Positions 52,324-61,241 of a stretch of 64,000 nt of DNA are shown piece by piece. A model generated the notes under the pieces. It saw only the letters and a list, made by a program, of their open reading frames with translations, was not told the origin of the DNA and did no database searches. Positions within the stretch are counted from its first letter, which is position 1. Each line of letters opens with the position of its first letter. The position numbers were made by a program, and so were the translations under genes. This DNA is from Clostridium sporogenes (GTDB lineage Bacteria; Bacillota; Clostridia; Clostridiales; Clostridiaceae): positions 1,364,001-1,428,000 of the forward strand of contig NZ_CP011663.1 in assembly GCF_001020205.1 (NCBI RefSeq), given 5' to 3'.

Positions 52324-52373
52324 GAAAATGAAAATCAATAACCATTGAAAAAATATAAATGCAGTGTTATAAT
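52324..52373 (+). promoter_or_regulatory. Fur-like box and promoter of the heme-uptake locus
   Basis: GAAAATGAAAATCAATAAC (52324-52342) matches the 19-base Fur consensus at 15 positions. It is followed three bases later by a strong promoter: TTGAAA (52345-52350), 17-base spacer, TATAAT (52368-52373). Bound repressor would cover the -35. The untranslated leader of about 155 bases is AT-rich and otherwise plain. Confidence 0.7.
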
Positions 52374-52535
52374 GAATAAGGTTCATTAAATGGAATGAGG
52401 TGGTTATAATTTAAAAATATATATAAAATGTTAATAATATCATGATTTTAAAATTTTTATATTTTTAATTAAAATTTCTAAAATTAAATAAATTAATTTT
52501 AGCTTAATTTAAAGATTAATAAGGAGGAAGTAAGT

Positions 52536-53222
52536 ATGAAAAATAAATTTATAAAATTAACATTAGCTGGTGCCATATCAACAGGCATATTAATATCTTC
52601 AAGTTCAGTTTTAGCTACAGATATAAATAATAATTATGGACAAGTACATAGCAATAAAAATATAGTATTATTAACTCAAAAAGATGAACTTGAAGATGGA
52701 AAATATAGTGTAAGTTTTCAAACATTAAAAGAAAAAAGTGCGGAATTATCTATGGCAGGACAATACGTTGATAGCAATGGAGTTTTAGAGGTACAAGGTG
52801 GAAATATGTATTTTACTTTCAAAGTTTTAAGAAATGATTGGATGAAAAATATCAAAGTTTTAGTAGATGATGCATCAGTTCAATATGAACATGCGAGCGA
52901 AGACAAAGAAGGTAAAGTAGCTGCAATAAAATTTCAAATACCAAATAAAAAACCTAATATTAAAATTAGAATGAATGTAGTTCCAATGGATAATGCAGAT
53001 GTAGCTTTTAGAATCCTCCTTAATGATGATATTAAAAAAATATCTGGAGAAAGTCCTAAGGAAAATTCAAAGAAGAATGATGATAATAATAAAAGCAATA
53101 AAAGTAGTAATGCTGAAAAAGAACTACCTCAAACAGGTTTACCAATTTCCAATGGCAGTTTATTATTAATGGGTGGATTAAGTACTTTGTTGGGAGCAGG
53201 GTTATTGAAAAAGAGAAAATAA
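52536..53222 (+). CDS. Cell-wall-anchored single-NEAT-domain protein
   Basis: The 228-residue surface protein has a signal peptide (about 1-28), one NEAT domain (about 45-170), a charged linker and a sorting signal LPQTG (197-201) with hydrophobic segment and KKRK tail. The NEAT domain has the SMAGQYV lip helix and NDWMKNIKVLVDD, but the usual heme-binding YDxxY strand reads MDNADVAFRI, without either Tyr. NEAT proteins collect heme or hemoproteins and pass heme across the wall. AAGGAGGAAG precedes the ATG. It is first gene of the Fur-controlled unit. Confidence 0.88.
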   Translation: MKNKFIKLTLAGAISTGILISSSSVLATDINNNYGQVHSNKNIVLLTQKDELEDGKYSVSFQTLKEKSAELSMAGQYVDSNGVLEVQGGNMYFTFKVLRNDWMKNIKVLVDDASVQYEHASEDKEGKVAAIKFQIPNKKPNIKIRMNVVPMDNADVAFRILLNDDIKKISGESPKENSKKNDDNNKSNKSSNAEKELPQTGLPISNGSLLLMGGLSTLLGAGLLKKRK

Positions 53223-53299
53223 ATTTTAAAAGTTTAAACTGAATATAAAAAATCTGTTTTCTTAAAATAAAGTCCCATAATAAATAGGAGGAATAGTTT

Positions 53300-54193
53300 A
53301 TGAAAAAAATTTTATCTTTAATTACGTGCACTATACTGTGCCTTTCTCTTATTGCTTGTGGAAATTCAAAGGCAGAGGAGACAAGTTCTAATAATATCTC
53401 AGCTAAAGAAGAAAAAAATGTAAGAATTGTAGCAGGTAGTGTGGCTGTGGCAGAAATGTTATCAAAATTAGATATTAGAATGGTAGGAAGAGCAAGTACT
53501 CAATATGAAATATCAGATAAAATAAAAGTTTTGCCGGAAGTTGGGTTACCAATGAACCCTGATTTAGAAAAAGTTAAGAGTTTAAAGTCAGATGTATATA
53601 TTACATCAGGTGCTTTAGAAGAGATGATAGGAGATAAGCTTAAAGCTAGTGGTATAAATACAGAATATTGTAATCTGGATTCCTATGATTCAGTAAAAAA
53701 AACTATACTAGAAAAATCTAAGAAATATGGAAAAGAACAAAATGGCAAAAATTTAGTTGAAGAAATAGAAAAAAAAGAAAAAGAAGTAATGAAAGATGTG
53801 GATAAAAATAAAAAAGTAAAGGTTATGATTCTGTTTGGAGCACCAGGACACTTTATGTTAGCCAGTGAAAATTCATTTACGGGAAGTCTTATTAATAAAC
53901 TAGGTGGAGAAAATATAGCAAACAAAGCAAATCTTAAGGGCCAATATGTACCATTTTCTTTAGAGGCTGCATTAAAGGAAAATCCAGATGTTATTTTTAG
54001 GATGTATCATGGATATATAGATGAAGCTAAAAAGCAAACAGAAAAAGAATTTGAGACTAACCCTCAATGGAAGAAGTTTAAAGCGGTTAAAGAAAATAAA
54101 GTATATGATTTGGATCCTAAATTTTTTGGAGTCACAGGAGATATAAAAATAGCAGATTCTTTAGAAAAAATGAAGGATTATTTATATAAATAA
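53300..54193 (+). CDS. isdE: Heme ABC transporter substrate-binding lipoprotein (IsdE-like)
   Basis: The 297-residue lipoprotein is predicted to be processed before Cys20 (LSLIAC). The periplasmic-binding-protein fold follows: VRIVAGSVAVAEMLSKLDI, then VGLPMNPDLEKVKSLKSDVY with the Met that matches the IsdE heme ligand, and later FRMYHGYIDEAKK with the matching His. It receives heme from NEAT proteins and delivers it to the permease. TAGGAGGAATAGTTT precedes the ATG. A cobalamin or siderophore role is less likely given the surrounding NEAT genes. Confidence 0.87.
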   Translation: MKKILSLITCTILCLSLIACGNSKAEETSSNNISAKEEKNVRIVAGSVAVAEMLSKLDIRMVGRASTQYEISDKIKVLPEVGLPMNPDLEKVKSLKSDVYITSGALEEMIGDKLKASGINTEYCNLDSYDSVKKTILEKSKKYGKEQNGKNLVEEIEKKEKEVMKDVDKNKKVKVMILFGAPGHFMLASENSFTGSLINKLGGENIANKANLKGQYVPFSLEAALKENPDVIFRMYHGYIDEAKKQTEKEFETNPQWKKFKAVKENKVYDLDPKFFGVTGDIKIADSLEKMKDYLYK

Positions 54194-54213
54194 CTATAGA
54201 AATGGTGAAATAT

Positions 54214-55209
54214 ATGAAAAATATGAAGAATAAAACTAAGATAATAATGATAATTTTATCTTTTATACTACTAATAGTTTTAGCTGCTTTAACTATTGGG
54301 GTAGGAAGCACAGACATACATGTTAAAGATATAGTAAATATATTTTTAGGTAAAGGCGATGAAATAAATTCTAGCATAGTTATGGATATGAGATTACCTA
54401 GAATAATTATAGCAATATTTGTAGGAGCATCTTTATCTATATCTGGAGCCCTTTTGCAATCTGTTATGAGAAATCCATTAGCAGATCCAGGAATCACAGG
54501 AGTGTCTTCAGGAGCAAGTTTAGTGGCTATTATAGTAATGATTTATTTTCCACAGCTTTATAAGATATTACCTTTAATGGCTTTTTTAGGAGCCATGTTA
54601 GCTTGTATTATGGTTTTTGCTCTTTCCTGGGATAATGGATTAAATTCTTTAAGAATAATTTTGGCGGGGGTAGCTGTAAATGCTATATTTTTAGGAGCTA
54701 CTTCACTATTATCTATTTTAAATAGTGATAAAATTCAGGGCATGCTTTTATGGATAAATGGAAGTTTAGCCTATAGAGGATGGAATGAAGTTAAGTATCT
54801 CGTACCCTATAGTATATTAGGTATAATATTATCGTTATTTTGTATAAAAGGTGCGAATCTTTTAGCATTAGGAGATGATGTGGCTACTAATTTAGGAGTA
54901 GATGTTAATAAAACTAGAATGTTTATATCTTTAGTTGCAGTATTTTTAGCAGGTATAAGTACTTCAATAGTGGGGATCATTGGTTTTTTAGGACTTATTA
55001 TTCCTCATATATGCAGATTAGTAATAGGGTATGATTATAAATTTTTAATACCAATGAGTGCTATATTGGGTGCTATTTTATTACTTTTAGCAGACACTAT
55101 GGCAAGATATATAGCAAGGCCCATAGAGTTACCAGTTGGAGTAATCATGGCTATGATAGGTGGACCATTTTTCTTATTCCTATTAAGGAGGCGTAAGAGT
55201 GATGATTAA
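54214..55209 (+). CDS. Heme ABC transporter permease (FecCD family)
   Basis: The 331-residue protein has about ten membrane helices and FecCD signatures: LPRIIIAIFVGASLSISGAL, NPLADPGITGVSSGASLVAI and GFLGLIIPHICRLVIGYDY. It is the membrane channel for heme delivered by the IsdE-like protein. ATG 54214 has GGTGAAATAT upstream; ATG 54202 would add four residues. The stop overlaps the start of the ATPase gene. Confidence 0.9.
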   Translation: MKNMKNKTKIIMIILSFILLIVLAALTIGVGSTDIHVKDIVNIFLGKGDEINSSIVMDMRLPRIIIAIFVGASLSISGALLQSVMRNPLADPGITGVSSGASLVAIIVMIYFPQLYKILPLMAFLGAMLACIMVFALSWDNGLNSLRIILAGVAVNAIFLGATSLLSILNSDKIQGMLLWINGSLAYRGWNEVKYLVPYSILGIILSLFCIKGANLLALGDDVATNLGVDVNKTRMFISLVAVFLAGISTSIVGIIGFLGLIIPHICRLVIGYDYKFLIPMSAILGAILLLLADTMARYIARPIELPVGVIMAMIGGPFFLFLLRRRKSDD

Positions 55210-55978
55210 TATACAAGATTTTACCATAGGTTATAATAATAAAGTTATAGTTAAAAATTTCAATTTACAGGTAGACAAAGGAGACATGCTTACTATAATA
55301 GGACCTAATGGTTCAGGAAAATCTACAGTGCTAAAAGCTATAGGAAGGTTATTAAAGCCTATGGAAGGCATCATCCATCTAGACGGAAAGTTGCTTTGGG
55401 ATATGAGTAATAAAGATATAGCTAAAGAAATGGCTTGTCTTTCTCAACATAATAGTGCTCCAAAGGATATGACTATAAGAAGGATAGTAGGCTTTGGTAG
55501 AAATCCTCATAAAGCGTGGTTCGAAAGTTTAAATAAAGAGGATGAAGAAATAATTGATTGGGCATTAGAAAATACAAATCTTAAACATATGGAAAATAAA
55601 AAAATTACTAGTGTATCAGGAGGAGAAAGACAAAGGGCTTGGCTAGCTATGGCCCTTGCACAAAAACCAAAAGTTCTATTGTTAGATGAGCCAACAACTT
55701 ATTTAGATATAAATAATCAAATAGAAATTTTAGAATTAGTAAGGCAGCTAAATGAAAATTTAAAATTAACAGTTGTAATGGTACTTCACGATTTAAATCA
55801 AGCAGCAAAATATAGTAACAGAGTTTTAGTTTTAAAAAATGGAGAAATACAAGCTTTGGGGAAACCAGAAGAAATTTTAAATAAAAAATTAATAAGAGAT
55901 GTTTATAGCGTAGATATGAATATATTAAAGAATCAATTTGGAGAAAAACTTATTTTTATTCCTAAGAAAATTCATTAA
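55199..55978 (+). CDS. Heme ABC transporter ATP-binding protein
   Basis: The 259-residue ATPase has Walker A GPNGSGKST (35-43), Q-loop near LSQHNSAP, signature VSGGERQRAWLAMALAQ (about 138) and Walker B VLLLDEPTTYLD, then the switch His in VLHDLNQA. It powers the permease encoded just upstream, with which it overlaps by 11 bases. Start is GTG 55199 or ATG 55202, both served by AAGGAGG. It is FhuC/BtuD-like in sequence, so the heme role comes from context. Confidence 0.9.
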   Translation: MMINIQDFTIGYNNKVIVKNFNLQVDKGDMLTIIGPNGSGKSTVLKAIGRLLKPMEGIIHLDGKLLWDMSNKDIAKEMACLSQHNSAPKDMTIRRIVGFGRNPHKAWFESLNKEDEEIIDWALENTNLKHMENKKITSVSGGERQRAWLAMALAQKPKVLLLDEPTTYLDINNQIEILELVRQLNENLKLTVVMVLHDLNQAAKYSNRVLVLKNGEIQALGKPEEILNKKLIRDVYSVDMNILKNQFGEKLIFIPKKIH

Positions 55979-56009
55979 TAAATTACAAATAAATAAGGAG
56001 TAAATAAGT

Positions 56010-56618
56010 ATGAAAAGAAATATTATATCAAGTCTATTTATAATAATTGGATTAGTACTAATGGTCAGCTCTTTAGGTATAAGAATGTATTCTAAAAACA
56101 AGGAAGCTCAACTTATAAAGGAGTTTAATAATGATATAGCTTTGGAAAACAGCAAAAATGATGACAAAAATCATGACAAGAATTATGGAAAACAAAAAAG
56201 AAAGATAATAAAATATACAAATGGTGATGGAGATAAAATAGCTATAATGGAGATACCTTCTATAAGTTTGCAATCTATAATTGTTGAAGGAACTAATATG
56301 GATGATTTAAGATATTATTTAGGACATTTTAAGAATACAGCTATGCCAGGAATTAGTGGTAACTTTTCTATAGCAGGGCATAGTAGTACTATTTACAATG
56401 AGATTTTAAATGAGCTTTATAAGGTAAATATAAAAGATGAAATTAAGATAAAAACATTGACAGGAGAATATGACTATATTATAACTAAAAAATTTGTTGT
56501 GGAACCATCAGAAGTAGGTGTATTAGATCAGGATGAAAATAAAAAAAGTATGACTATAGTAACTTGTACAGATAAGGGCAAAAAAAGATTAATAGTTAAA
56601 GCGGAAATGGAGAAGTAG
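56010..56618 (+). CDS. Sortase, probably class D
   Basis: The 202-residue sortase has an N-terminal membrane anchor (5-26), a charged linker, and a catalytic domain with His in FSIAGHSS (about 121), Cys in TIVTCTDKG (about 185) and Arg in KKRLIV (about 192). Its size and lack of the SrtB-type insert suggest class D rather than B. It presumably anchors the two NEAT proteins of this locus, whose signals are LPQTG and LPKTG; C. perfringens SrtD is known to take LPQTG-type signals. AAGGAGTAAATAAGT precedes the ATG, 32 bases after the ATPase. Confidence 0.82.
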   Translation: MKRNIISSLFIIIGLVLMVSSLGIRMYSKNKEAQLIKEFNNDIALENSKNDDKNHDKNYGKQKRKIIKYTNGDGDKIAIMEIPSISLQSIIVEGTNMDDLRYYLGHFKNTAMPGISGNFSIAGHSSTIYNEILNELYKVNIKDEIKIKTLTGEYDYIITKKFVVEPSEVGVLDQDENKKSMTIVTCTDKGKKRLIVKAEMEK

Positions 56619-56699
56619 TACATTATGGTGTGTAAATATTAGTTTTATATTGATATATAGATATTATTGAGTATAAAAATATTTTTTTAAAATGGTATT

Positions 56700-56718
56700 G
56701 ATAAAGAAATTCAATATC
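56700..56718 (+). promoter_or_regulatory. Second Fur-like box
   Basis: GATAAAGAAATTCAATATC matches the 19-base Fur consensus at 15 positions, 128 bases before the large NEAT protein. A clear promoter around it is harder to pick. GCTTTAAT/ATTAAAGC forms a hairpin in the leader (56730-56760). Confidence 0.55.
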
Positions 56719-56845
56719 AAAGAATCGGGCTTTAATAAGTTTATTTTAAATGATTAAAGCACAATAACGTTTATCAATATATGAAAATTTATAAATGTAA
56801 AAGTTTAATAATACAAATAAAATTTAATTAATAGGGGGTAAAACA

Positions 56846-59800
56846 ATGAATAAAAGTTTATCTAAAAGAGTTGCAACATTAGTATTCTTAACTAATATTG
56901 GAGTTTTAGGTAGTCCAATTGTTTCAATGCCAGTATACGCTCAAGGGAATGATGTAGTAAAAGCCGCAGTACAAAATATTAATGAAAACAAAGAGAAAAG
57001 TGGATTATATGAAGTAACAGTAAAAACATTAAAAGAAAATAATGATGAAGCATCTATGGCAAGTGGTTATTTAGAAAGAGTAAACTATGAAATAAAAGAT
57101 GGAAAAAAATATTTTATATTAACATTAAATAGAACTGATTGGATGAAAAATATAACAGCTACCGTGGATGGAAATGAAATTAATCCACCAGTTAAAACTA
57201 TTGAAAAAAATGATAAAGGCGAAGAAAAGGGAAAAATAAGATTTGAAATTGGAAGTTTAGATTCAAAAATAATGTTAAATATGAATGTAGTACCAATGGG
57301 GAATAATAAAGTAGGTTTTAGGATAGTACCAGAAAAAGATGCAGTTAAATTAATAGAGGAATACAAAGAAGAAATTCCTGAAACAAAACCTGATACCAAG
57401 CCAGAAACAAATCCAGAAGAAAAAGTTGATGCTAAACCAGAAACAAATCCGGAAGAAAAACCTGACACTAAGCCAGAAACAAAACCTGAAGAAAAACCTG
57501 ATATTAAGCCAGAAATAAATCCAGAAGAAAAACCCGATACTAAGCCAGAAACAAAACCTGAAGTGAATCAAGAAGAAATAGGGAAAAGCGGATTATATGA
57601 ATTAACAGCAAAAACATTACAGGAAAAAAATGATGAAACATCTATGGCAGGCAGTTATTTAGAAAAAATAAATTACGAAATAAAAGAAGGGAAAAAATAC
57701 TTTGTATTAACACTAAAAAGAACTGATTGGATGAAAAATATAACAGCTACAGTAGATGGAAAGGAAATTAATCCAAAAGTTGAAACTATTGAAAGAAATG
57801 GTGAGGAAGAAAAAGGAAAAATAATATTTGAAGTTGGAAGTTTAGATTCAAAAGTAATGATAAACATGGATGTAGTACCAATGGGAAATGTTAGAGTAGG
57901 GTTTAGAATAGTACCAGAAAAAGATACAGTTAAATTAATACAGGAATACAAAGAAGAAACTCCAGAAACAAATCCGGAAACAAAACCAGAGACCAAGCCG
58001 GAAGAAAAACCGGACACCAATTCAGAAACAAAACCGGAAGTTAAAAAAGATGGTTTATATGAAGTATCAGCAAAAGCATTAAAAGAAGATTCAGATGAAG
58101 AATCAAAATCAAATAGTTATTTAGATAAAGTAGAGTATGAAATAAAAGATGGTAAAAAATATTTAATAACAAACTTTAGTTCTTTTGATGTTATGAAAAA
58201 TATTAAAGTAATGGTAGATGGAAAAGATGCAACAATAAAAACTACAAAAATAGAGGAAGAAAATAAAGGTAAGGTAAAATTTGAAGTAAATAGTTTAGAT
58301 TCAGAAGTGAAATTTAATATGACTATAAATCCAGTATTTTTTATTAATAAAGATGTATCCTTTAGATTATTTTTACAAAAAGATACCCTTAAATTAATAC
58401 AGGAATATAAAGAAGAAACTCCAGAAACAAAACCGGAGACAAAACCAGAAACTAAGCCAGAAACTAAACCGGAGACAAAACCAGAGACAAAACCGGAGAC
58501 AAAGCCAGAAACTAAACCGGAGACAAAACCTGAAACAAAGCCAGAAACAAAAAAACAAATAAATGTAGTAGTTTTAAGAGAAGACTCAAATGAGCCATCT
58601 ATGGCAGGACAATATTTAAATAAAAATGTTACTTATACGGAAAAGGATGGTAAAAGGTTTTTTACAATAACATTAAACAAAGTAGATTGGATGAAAAATA
58701 TACAAGTATCAGTAGATGGACAAAGTGTAAGTTATGATAAAAAACAATCCGGTGAAAATGCTGATTTAACATTTGAGGTAAATAGTGAAAATTCACAGGT
58801 TATGCTACATATGAATGTAGTACCAATGGGTAATGCAAGAGTAGGGTTTAGAATAGTAAATTCAAATTCAGTAACACCAGAAACAAAACCAGAAGAAAAG
58901 CCAGAAGTGAAACCAGACAATAAAAAAGATTTAGAAAATGGAGTATATAAAGTTGAAAATTCAATAGTAGCTCCTGATTCAAAGGAATCTGAAGAAATCC
59001 AAAAGTATTTAAAAATAGATACTGAAGTTAAAGTTCAAGATAAAAAAATATTTATAGTCTTAAAACTATCTAATGAAAAATATGCTAAAAATTTAGTTGT
59101 GTTTGTAGATGGTAAACCTGTTAAAATAAGTACACTTAATAATAAGGGAAAATACTTAGCTTCAGCCTTACTAGTAGCCACAAATAATAGTAGTAAGACT
59201 AGTACAATTAAATTTGAAGTACCTAGTTTAGATTCTGATATACAAGTGAAAACATATATTGATGAAATGAATAAAGATGTTAATTTTGGTGTTAAATTAA
59301 AAGAAGATACATTAAAATTATCAGATATAAAACCAGAAACCAAGCCAGAACAGAAACCAGAACAAAAGCCAGAAACCAAACCAGAGCCTAAACCAGAACA
59401 AAAGCCAGAAGTAAAACCAGATACTAAACCAATATCAAAAGAAGGAAAAGATGGATTATATAGTTTGAAGGCAAAAATTTTAAAGGAAAATAGTGATGAC
59501 CCATCTATGTCAGCTCAATATGTGAAAGATATAAATTATGAAATTAAAGATGGGAAAAAATATCTTATAGTAACTTTAAACAGAACGGATTGGATGAAAA
59601 ATATAACAGCTACAGTGGATGGAAAAGAAATAATACCTACAGTAATAGAGAAAATAAAGAATAATAATGGAGAAGAAATTAGTAGAATAAAATTCCCAAT
59701 AAACAGCTTAGATTCAAAAATAAAATTAACTATGAATGTAGTTCCAATGGGGAATTCCAGAGTTTCTTTTAGAATAGTTCCTGATAAAAATAGCTTAAAA

Positions 59801-60040
59801 TCTATAAAGGAATATAATAATATAGCTTCAGAAAAGGATGAAAGAACTAGTGAAAATTTTAAAAAAGAGGATAAGCTTGTCAAGATAAATTCACTAGCAG
59901 ATGGGGGAAAGGAAGAAGGGAAAGCTACAGGAAAAGTTTTACCTAAGACAGGATCACCTATTAATTCAGGGCTATTAGGTTCATTAGGGGTTATAATTAG
60001 TGGACTAGGACTTGGATTAAAGAAAAAAGGGAAAAAATAA
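56846..60040 (+). CDS. Giant cell-wall protein with six NEAT-like modules
   Basis: The 1064-residue protein has a signal peptide (about 1-32), six NEAT-like modules and a sorting signal LPKTG (1032-1036). The modules start near residues 52, 248, 401, 569, 697 and 868. Modules 1, 2, 4 and 6 are close to each other (SMAxxYL, DWMKNI, NVVPMGNxxVxFRIV). Modules 3 and 5 have diverged: 3 lacks the DWM motif and 5 has gained an insertion. No module has the YDxxY heme-binding pair. Linkers are tandem Pro-Glu-Thr-Lys repeats, longest between modules 3 and 4. It probably extends through the wall to bind hemoprotein or heme. AGGGGGTAAAACA precedes the ATG. Confidence 0.88.
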   Translation: MNKSLSKRVATLVFLTNIGVLGSPIVSMPVYAQGNDVVKAAVQNINENKEKSGLYEVTVKTLKENNDEASMASGYLERVNYEIKDGKKYFILTLNRTDWMKNITATVDGNEINPPVKTIEKNDKGEEKGKIRFEIGSLDSKIMLNMNVVPMGNNKVGFRIVPEKDAVKLIEEYKEEIPETKPDTKPETNPEEKVDAKPETNPEEKPDTKPETKPEEKPDIKPEINPEEKPDTKPETKPEVNQEEIGKSGLYELTAKTLQEKNDETSMAGSYLEKINYEIKEGKKYFVLTLKRTDWMKNITATVDGKEINPKVETIERNGEEEKGKIIFEVGSLDSKVMINMDVVPMGNVRVGFRIVPEKDTVKLIQEYKEETPETNPETKPETKPEEKPDTNSETKPEVKKDGLYEVSAKALKEDSDEESKSNSYLDKVEYEIKDGKKYLITNFSSFDVMKNIKVMVDGKDATIKTTKIEEENKGKVKFEVNSLDSEVKFNMTINPVFFINKDVSFRLFLQKDTLKLIQEYKEETPETKPETKPETKPETKPETKPETKPETKPETKPETKPETKPETKKQINVVVLREDSNEPSMAGQYLNKNVTYTEKDGKRFFTITLNKVDWMKNIQVSVDGQSVSYDKKQSGENADLTFEVNSENSQVMLHMNVVPMGNARVGFRIVNSNSVTPETKPEEKPEVKPDNKKDLENGVYKVENSIVAPDSKESEEIQKYLKIDTEVKVQDKKIFIVLKLSNEKYAKNLVVFVDGKPVKISTLNNKGKYLASALLVATNNSSKTSTIKFEVPSLDSDIQVKTYIDEMNKDVNFGVKLKEDTLKLSDIKPETKPEQKPEQKPETKPEPKPEQKPEVKPDTKPISKEGKDGLYSLKAKILKENSDDPSMSAQYVKDINYEIKDGKKYLIVTLNRTDWMKNITATVDGKEIIPTVIEKIKNNNGEEISRIKFPINSLDSKIKLTMNVVPMGNSRVSFRIVPDKNSLKSIKEYNNIASEKDERTSENFKKEDKLVKINSLADGGKEEGKATGKVLPKTGSPINSGLLGSLGVIISGLGLGLKKKGKK
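57370..57570 (+). repeat. Pro/Glu/Lys linker repeats between NEAT modules 1 and 2
   Basis: Imperfect repeats of 30-33 bases encode P-[ED]-TKPETNPEEK-type units. They vary more in DNA than the 58420 block, indicating older duplications. Confidence 0.75.
58420..58552 (+). repeat. Tandem 12-base coding repeat (PETK linker)
   Basis: About eleven copies of a 12-base unit such as CCAGAAACAAAA or CCGGAGACAAAA encode PETK in tandem. Near-identical copies make this stretch prone to length change between strains. Confidence 0.85.
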
Positions 60041-60456
60041 AGCACAAAGGGTAAACTAAAATGTATAAAAGATAAGTAACTTAACTTAGAAATAAAACAG
60101 GTAAGACTATATTAAATATGCAAATAGAAAGGATTATGTGATAATTAATAGTATAATCACATAATCCTTTTGCTAGAAATTAAATATATAGTAATAGTTT
60201 TTGTAGATTATATTATTTAGATTTTAAAATAGATTTTCACCATGTATTTATGTAGATTTTATTTAAAGAATTGATCAATATGAAGAAATAGTTATAAATA
60301 TTCAGACAATAAAAGAAATTGGTAAAAAATTAAATTAGAAGGAATAAAATGAATTTTGAACTTTATAAGAGAAAATGTATAATAAGAAATATAATAATAA
60401 AATAAATATAATTATTGTAGTATAATCTACATGAGATATTTAAAGGAGATGACAAA
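60041..60456. other. Intergenic stretch, 416 bases
   Basis: It contains the terminator at 60131-60171 and the promoter region of fsa; TAGTATAAT near 60418 resembles a -10. Nothing else is seen. Confidence 0.4.
60131..60171 (+). terminator. Intrinsic terminator of the large NEAT gene
   Basis: GGATTATGTGA pairs perfectly with TCACATAATCC, followed by TTTTG. Confidence 0.75.
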
Positions 60457-61110
60457 ATGAAAATATTTATAGATACGGCCAATGTAGAAGAGATAAGAAA
60501 AGCAAGTGAGCTAGGAGTTTTGTCAGGAGTTACAACAAATCCTTCATTAATAGCAAAAGAAGGAAGAGATTTAAAAGAAGTAGTAGAAGAAATTTGTAGC
60601 ATAGTAGATGGTCCCATAAGTGCAGAAGTTATAAGTTTAGAACATAAGAAAATGATAGAAGAAGGAAGAGAACTATCCAAATTGCATAAAAACATAGTTA
60701 TAAAAATACCTATGTGTGAAGAAGGGTTAAAAGCAGTTAGTGTTCTATCTAAAGAAGGAATAAAAACAAATGTAACTCTAATATTTTCATCAATGCAAGC
60801 CTTATTAGCAGCTAGAGCTGGTGCAACCTATGTAAGTCCTTTTTTAGGAAGATTGGATGATATAGGGAACCCAGGTATTGAAGTTGTAGAACAAATAGCT
60901 GATATGTTTAAAATTCATGGAATAAAAACAGAAATAATTGCAGCCAGTGTAAGAACACCTATGCATGTATTGGAAGCTGCGATGTCAGGATCTCATATAG
61001 CTACAATACCATATAAAGTTATAATTCAAATGTCAAAGCATGCATTAACTGATATAGGAATTGAAAAATTTATGAAGGACTATGAAAAAGTCTTTGGAGA
61101 AAACAAATAA
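60457..61110 (+). CDS. fsa: Fructose-6-phosphate aldolase-like small transaldolase
   Basis: The 217-residue TIM-barrel enzyme starts MKIFIDTANVEEIRKASELG, with TTNPSLIAKEG, the Schiff-base Lys in VIKIPMCEEG (about 86) and AGATYVSPFLGRLDDIG. Proteins of this size (TalC/FSA group) act either as true transaldolase in the pentose phosphate pathway or as fructose-6-phosphate aldolase. The sequence fits both and I cannot decide; in clostridia a transaldolase role is common. AAAGGAGATGACAAA precedes the ATG. Monocistronic. Confidence 0.88.
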   Translation: MKIFIDTANVEEIRKASELGVLSGVTTNPSLIAKEGRDLKEVVEEICSIVDGPISAEVISLEHKKMIEEGRELSKLHKNIVIKIPMCEEGLKAVSVLSKEGIKTNVTLIFSSMQALLAARAGATYVSPFLGRLDDIGNPGIEVVEQIADMFKIHGIKTEIIAASVRTPMHVLEAAMSGSHIATIPYKVIIQMSKHALTDIGIEKFMKDYEKVFGENK

Positions 61111-61132
61111 TTTAAAGTAAATATATAATAAG

Positions 61133-61241
61133 AGGGTATCTCAAAAAATAGATTTAAATTTAACAGCATAAAGATAAAAAATATACTTCATAAACTTTCT
61201 ATCTTTGCTATATTAAAATTAAATCTATTAAGAGATACCCT
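61133..61241. repeat. 109-base palindromic intergenic repeat, best copy
   Basis: The outer arms AGGGTATCTC/GAGATACCCT are perfect. The inner arms ATAGATTTAAATTTAA/TTAAAATTAAATCTAT (61148-61163, 61213-61228) pair with one mismatch, and AGCATAAAGATA/TATCTTTGCT pair with a bulge. The whole RNA would fold as one long hairpin, which may also terminate fsa transcription. Diverged copies lie at 3239-3350 and 32813-33098. The rest of the gap to 61580 holds no gene. Confidence 0.7.

Noticed and set aside
57085..57571. Minus-strand frames rich in Ser/Gly/Phe opposite the NEAT linkers (also 57673-58020, 58732-58920, 59035-59379, 59536-60045)
   Set aside because: They are antisense shadows of the PETK repeats and NEAT modules, with no ribosome binding sites and repeat-driven composition.
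58420..58552. CRISPR-like regular repeats
   Set aside because: The 12-base units are contiguous, lie in frame in a coding sequence and have no spacers; they encode a protein linker.
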